A stretch of DNA of 6,562 nucleotides, from positions 5,810 to 12,371 of the forward strand of contig JAGQRL010000096.1 in the NCBI GenBank assembly GCA_020425485.1, read 5' to 3'. Below are positions 5,178 through 6,562 of this stretch, piece by piece; position 1 is the first letter of the stretch, and the number at the start of each line of letters is the position of its first letter. Both the position numbers and the translations under genes were made by a program. The DNA comes from Rhodospirillaceae bacterium (GTDB taxonomy: Bacteria > Pseudomonadota > Alphaproteobacteria > DSM-16000 > Inquilinaceae). A model generated the notes under the pieces. It saw only the letters and a program-made list of their open reading frames with translations, was not told where the DNA came from and did not search any database.

Positions 5178-5663
5178 ATGCAGCTTCGCAACCAGGTGGA
5201 ATGGGCGCTCCATTGCTGCACCGTCCTGGCGTCGCTGCCGGGCGACGGCCACCTGTCGACCAAGGCGATGGCGGAGTTCCACGGCATCCCCAAGGAATAC
5301 CTCTCCAAGGCTTTGCAGACGCTGTCGCAGGCGGGGATCGTGGTGGGCACGCTGGGGCCGTCCGGCGGCTACCGGCTGGCGCGGCCGGCCGACGACATCA
5401 CGGTGCTGGAAATCGTGGAGGCGGTGGAGGGCAAGGCGCCCACCTTCGTGTGCACGGAAATCCGCCGCAACAATCCCTGCCGCCCGGCCGGCTATTGCGA
5501 CGACCGGCCCTGCGCCATCGCCCGGGTGATGGCGCAGGCGGACCAGGCGTGGCGGGCCTCGCTGGCCGGCGTGCGCCTGGGCGACCTGGTGCGCACGGTG
5601 GCGGCGGAGGTTCCCGCGGAGATCCTGGAGCGGGGGGCGGACTGGGTGAAGCAGCGCCTGTAG
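5178..5663 (+). CDS. Rrf2-family transcriptional regulator, RsrR-like iron-sulfur redox sensor
   Basis: The product has 161 residues. An N-terminal winged helix (1-70) with LSTKAMAEFHGIPKEYLSKALQTL as recognition region and wing GPSGGYRLARP is followed by a dimerisation helix and a Cys-rich loop. The N-terminus VEWALHCC (7-14), E8 next to W9, H35 in AEFH, and C92 and C112 exactly 20 apart correspond to RsrR of Streptomyces, where from memory E8, H33, C90 and C110 bind a [2Fe-2S] cluster and W9 moves on oxidation. FVCTEIR and CAIARVMAQADQAWRASL are also shared. C101 and C107 are extra cysteines, so a different cluster type remains possible. ATG 5178 was chosen because family members begin MxL there and GAAGGG ends 5 bases upstream; a GTG at 5130 would lie inside a hairpin. 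Probably cotranscribed with the AhpD-like gene and autoregulated through the palindrome at 4553-4600. Confidence 0.93.
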   Translation: MQLRNQVEWALHCCTVLASLPGDGHLSTKAMAEFHGIPKEYLSKALQTLSQAGIVVGTLGPSGGYRLARPADDITVLEIVEAVEGKAPTFVCTEIRRNNPCRPAGYCDDRPCAIARVMAQADQAWRASLAGVRLGDLVRTVAAEVPAEILERGADWVKQRL

Positions 5664-5700
5664 CGCGTTTTCGCCTTTGGCGGAGTCGGTTCCAGCCCTC
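5664..5700 (+). repeat. Dispersed intergenic repeat, copy B (3' of the Rrf2 gene)
   Basis: This stretch follows the Rrf2 stop codon immediately and matches copy A (1872-1836, strand -) without gaps. The small hairpin TTTCGCC-TTT-GGCGGAG (5669-5685) differs from copy A by two A-to-G changes in the right arm that turn U-A pairs into U-G pairs in a + transcript, so it still folds. CGGTTCC and GCCCTC follow as in copy A, but the long second arm seen at copy A is absent. It fills most of the 59-base gap to the convergent gyrB end and may serve as a 3' end or terminator element. Confidence 0.6.
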
Positions 5701-5722
5701 GCCGTCCCGGCCGGCTCTGTCG

Positions 5723-6562
5723 TCAGATATCCAGGTTGGCGACGTTGAGCGCGTTGTCCTGGATGAACTCGCGGCGCGGCTCCACCACATCGCCCATCAG
5801 GGTGGCGAACACCTCCGCGGCGTCGTCGGCGTGGCTGATCTTCACTTGCAGCAGCGCGCGGTGGTCGGGGTCCAGCGTGGTGTCCCACAACTGGTCGGGG
5901 TTCATTTCCCCCAGGCCCTTGTAGCGCTGGATGGAGATGCCCTTGCGGCCCAGCTCCATCACCTTGTCGAACAGCCCCACCGGGCCGCGCACCACCCAGG
6001 ACTGCTCCTTCAGGTGCAGCGCCGCGGGGTGGGAGTAAAGATCCTGGATCGCCGCGGTGAGCTGGTCGAGCCGCCGGGCTTCGCCGGAATGCAGCAGGTC
6101 GCGGTCGATCAGCCGGGTTTCCGTCACGCCGCGCAGGGTGCGCCGCAGCTCCAGTCCGCCATCGGCGGTGGGGGCGCCGGACCAGCCGCGCTCATAGTCG
6201 GGCGACAGCACGTCCAGCCGCGTGGCGATGTAGCCGGCCACCTCAGCCGCCCGTTCGGGATCTTCCAGCAGGCCGGCGTTCATGGCGCCGGCGATCACCA
6301 CCTGCTCCACCACATCGGCGTTGCCGACCTTGCGCACCATGGGATCGAGCAGGTGCTTGATCTCGCGCGCCTGGTCGATGATCGCGCGCAGGTCGTTGCC
6401 GGCGATCTGGGCGCCATCGTGGGTCACCAGCACCATGTCGGCATAGCCCTGGTCGATCAGCATCTCTTCCAACGCCCGGTCGTCCTTGCAGTAGACCAGC
6501 GACTTGGAGCGCTTGACGCCATAGAGCGGCGGCTGGGCGATATAGAGATAGCCGCGCTCGAT
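5723..6562 (-). CDS. gyrB: DNA gyrase subunit B, C-terminal 279 residues
   Basis: The 5' part lies beyond the right edge; 279 residues and the TGA stop (5725-5723) are visible. The first visible residues, ERGYLYIAQPPLYGVKR, are the end of the Toprim domain. The end carries IQRYKGLGEMNPDQLW, the conserved basic segment that follows Toprim in type IIA topoisomerases, then LMGDVVEPRR, FIQDNAL and the terminal VANLDI. This set is typical of GyrB rather than ParE. The middle 160 residues form the variable insert found in proteobacterial GyrB. With GyrA the protein introduces negative supercoils using ATP. It is convergent with the Rrf2 gene and shares no operon with anything seen here. Nothing looks damaged, and the fluoroquinolone-determining part of GyrB is outside the window. 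Confidence 0.97.
   Translation of the reverse strand: MERGYLYIAQPPLYGVKRSKSLVYCKDDRALEEMLIDQGYADMVLVTHDGAQIAGNDLRAIIDQAREIKHLLDPMVRKVGNADVVEQVVIAGAMNAGLLEDPERAAEVAGYIATRLDVLSPDYERGWSGAPTADGGLELRRTLRGVTETRLIDRDLLHSGEARRLDQLTAAIQDLYSHPAALHLKEQSWVVRGPVGLFDKVMELGRKGISIQRYKGLGEMNPDQLWDTTLDPDHRALLQVKISHADDAAEVFATLMGDVVEPRREFIQDNALNVANLDI

Noticed and set aside
4935..5888. 317-codon frame on strand - spanning the Rrf2 gene and both flanks
   Set aside because: It crosses the Rrf2 gene antisense and the gyrB 3' end in the wrong phase and has Arg/His/Pro-rich low-complexity sequence.
5723..6562. parE instead of gyrB
   Set aside because: The end LMGDVVEPRR...NAL.VANLDI and the QLWDTT segment fit GyrB; ParE ends differently.

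Overview
The window is a very GC-rich stretch of bacterial chromosome. The C-terminal part of GyrB (strand -, right edge), the alphaproteobacterial style of the other proteins and the weak E. coli-type promoters suggest an alphaproteobacterium, probably Rhodospirillales (Azospirillum-like). That placement is an impression from protein style, not a measurement. Almost all of the sequence is coding. No tRNA, rRNA, CRISPR array, insertion sequence or phage gene was seen, and no gene-free stretch exceeds about 240 bases.

Layout, left to right. (1) 1-893, strand -: N-terminal 297 residues of an FAD-dependent dimethylglycine/sarcosine dehydrogenase-type enzyme, cut by the window edge. (2) 1131-1751, strand +: an unrecognised 206-residue cytosolic protein with an HExxH motif and a downstream Glu, as in gluzincin metallopeptidases. 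(3) 1752-1872: a convergent gap holding a 29-bp-stem hairpin and a second perfect small hairpin. (4) 4406-1873, strand -: a ycjX-ycjF operon (P-loop NTPase, then a two-helix membrane protein) with an ATGA overlap. YcjX has an unusual N-terminal glycine-zipper-like extension. (5) 4407-4614: a divergent regulatory region with a 48-bp near-perfect AT-rich palindrome next to the start of the following genes and a possible heat-shock-type -35 box for ycjX. (6) 4615-5094 and 5178-5663, strand +: an AhpD-like/carboxymuconolactone decarboxylase family protein with a CxxC redox centre, then an Rrf2-family regulator that closely resembles the [2Fe-2S] redox sensor RsrR of Streptomyces. (7) 5723-6562, strand -: C-terminal third of gyrB, convergent with the Rrf2 gene.

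The most interesting unit is 4553-5663. It looks like a self-contained redox switch: an RsrR-like sensor (predicted ligands E8, H35, C92, C112, with the adjacent W9), a CxxC thiol-peroxidase-like partner as putative output, and a large palindrome that is the obvious candidate operator. A second notable signal is a dispersed intergenic repeat. One copy begins right after the ycjF stop codon and the other right after the Rrf2 stop codon, in the same orientation relative to the gene, with base changes that keep the small RNA hairpin paired through G-U wobbles.
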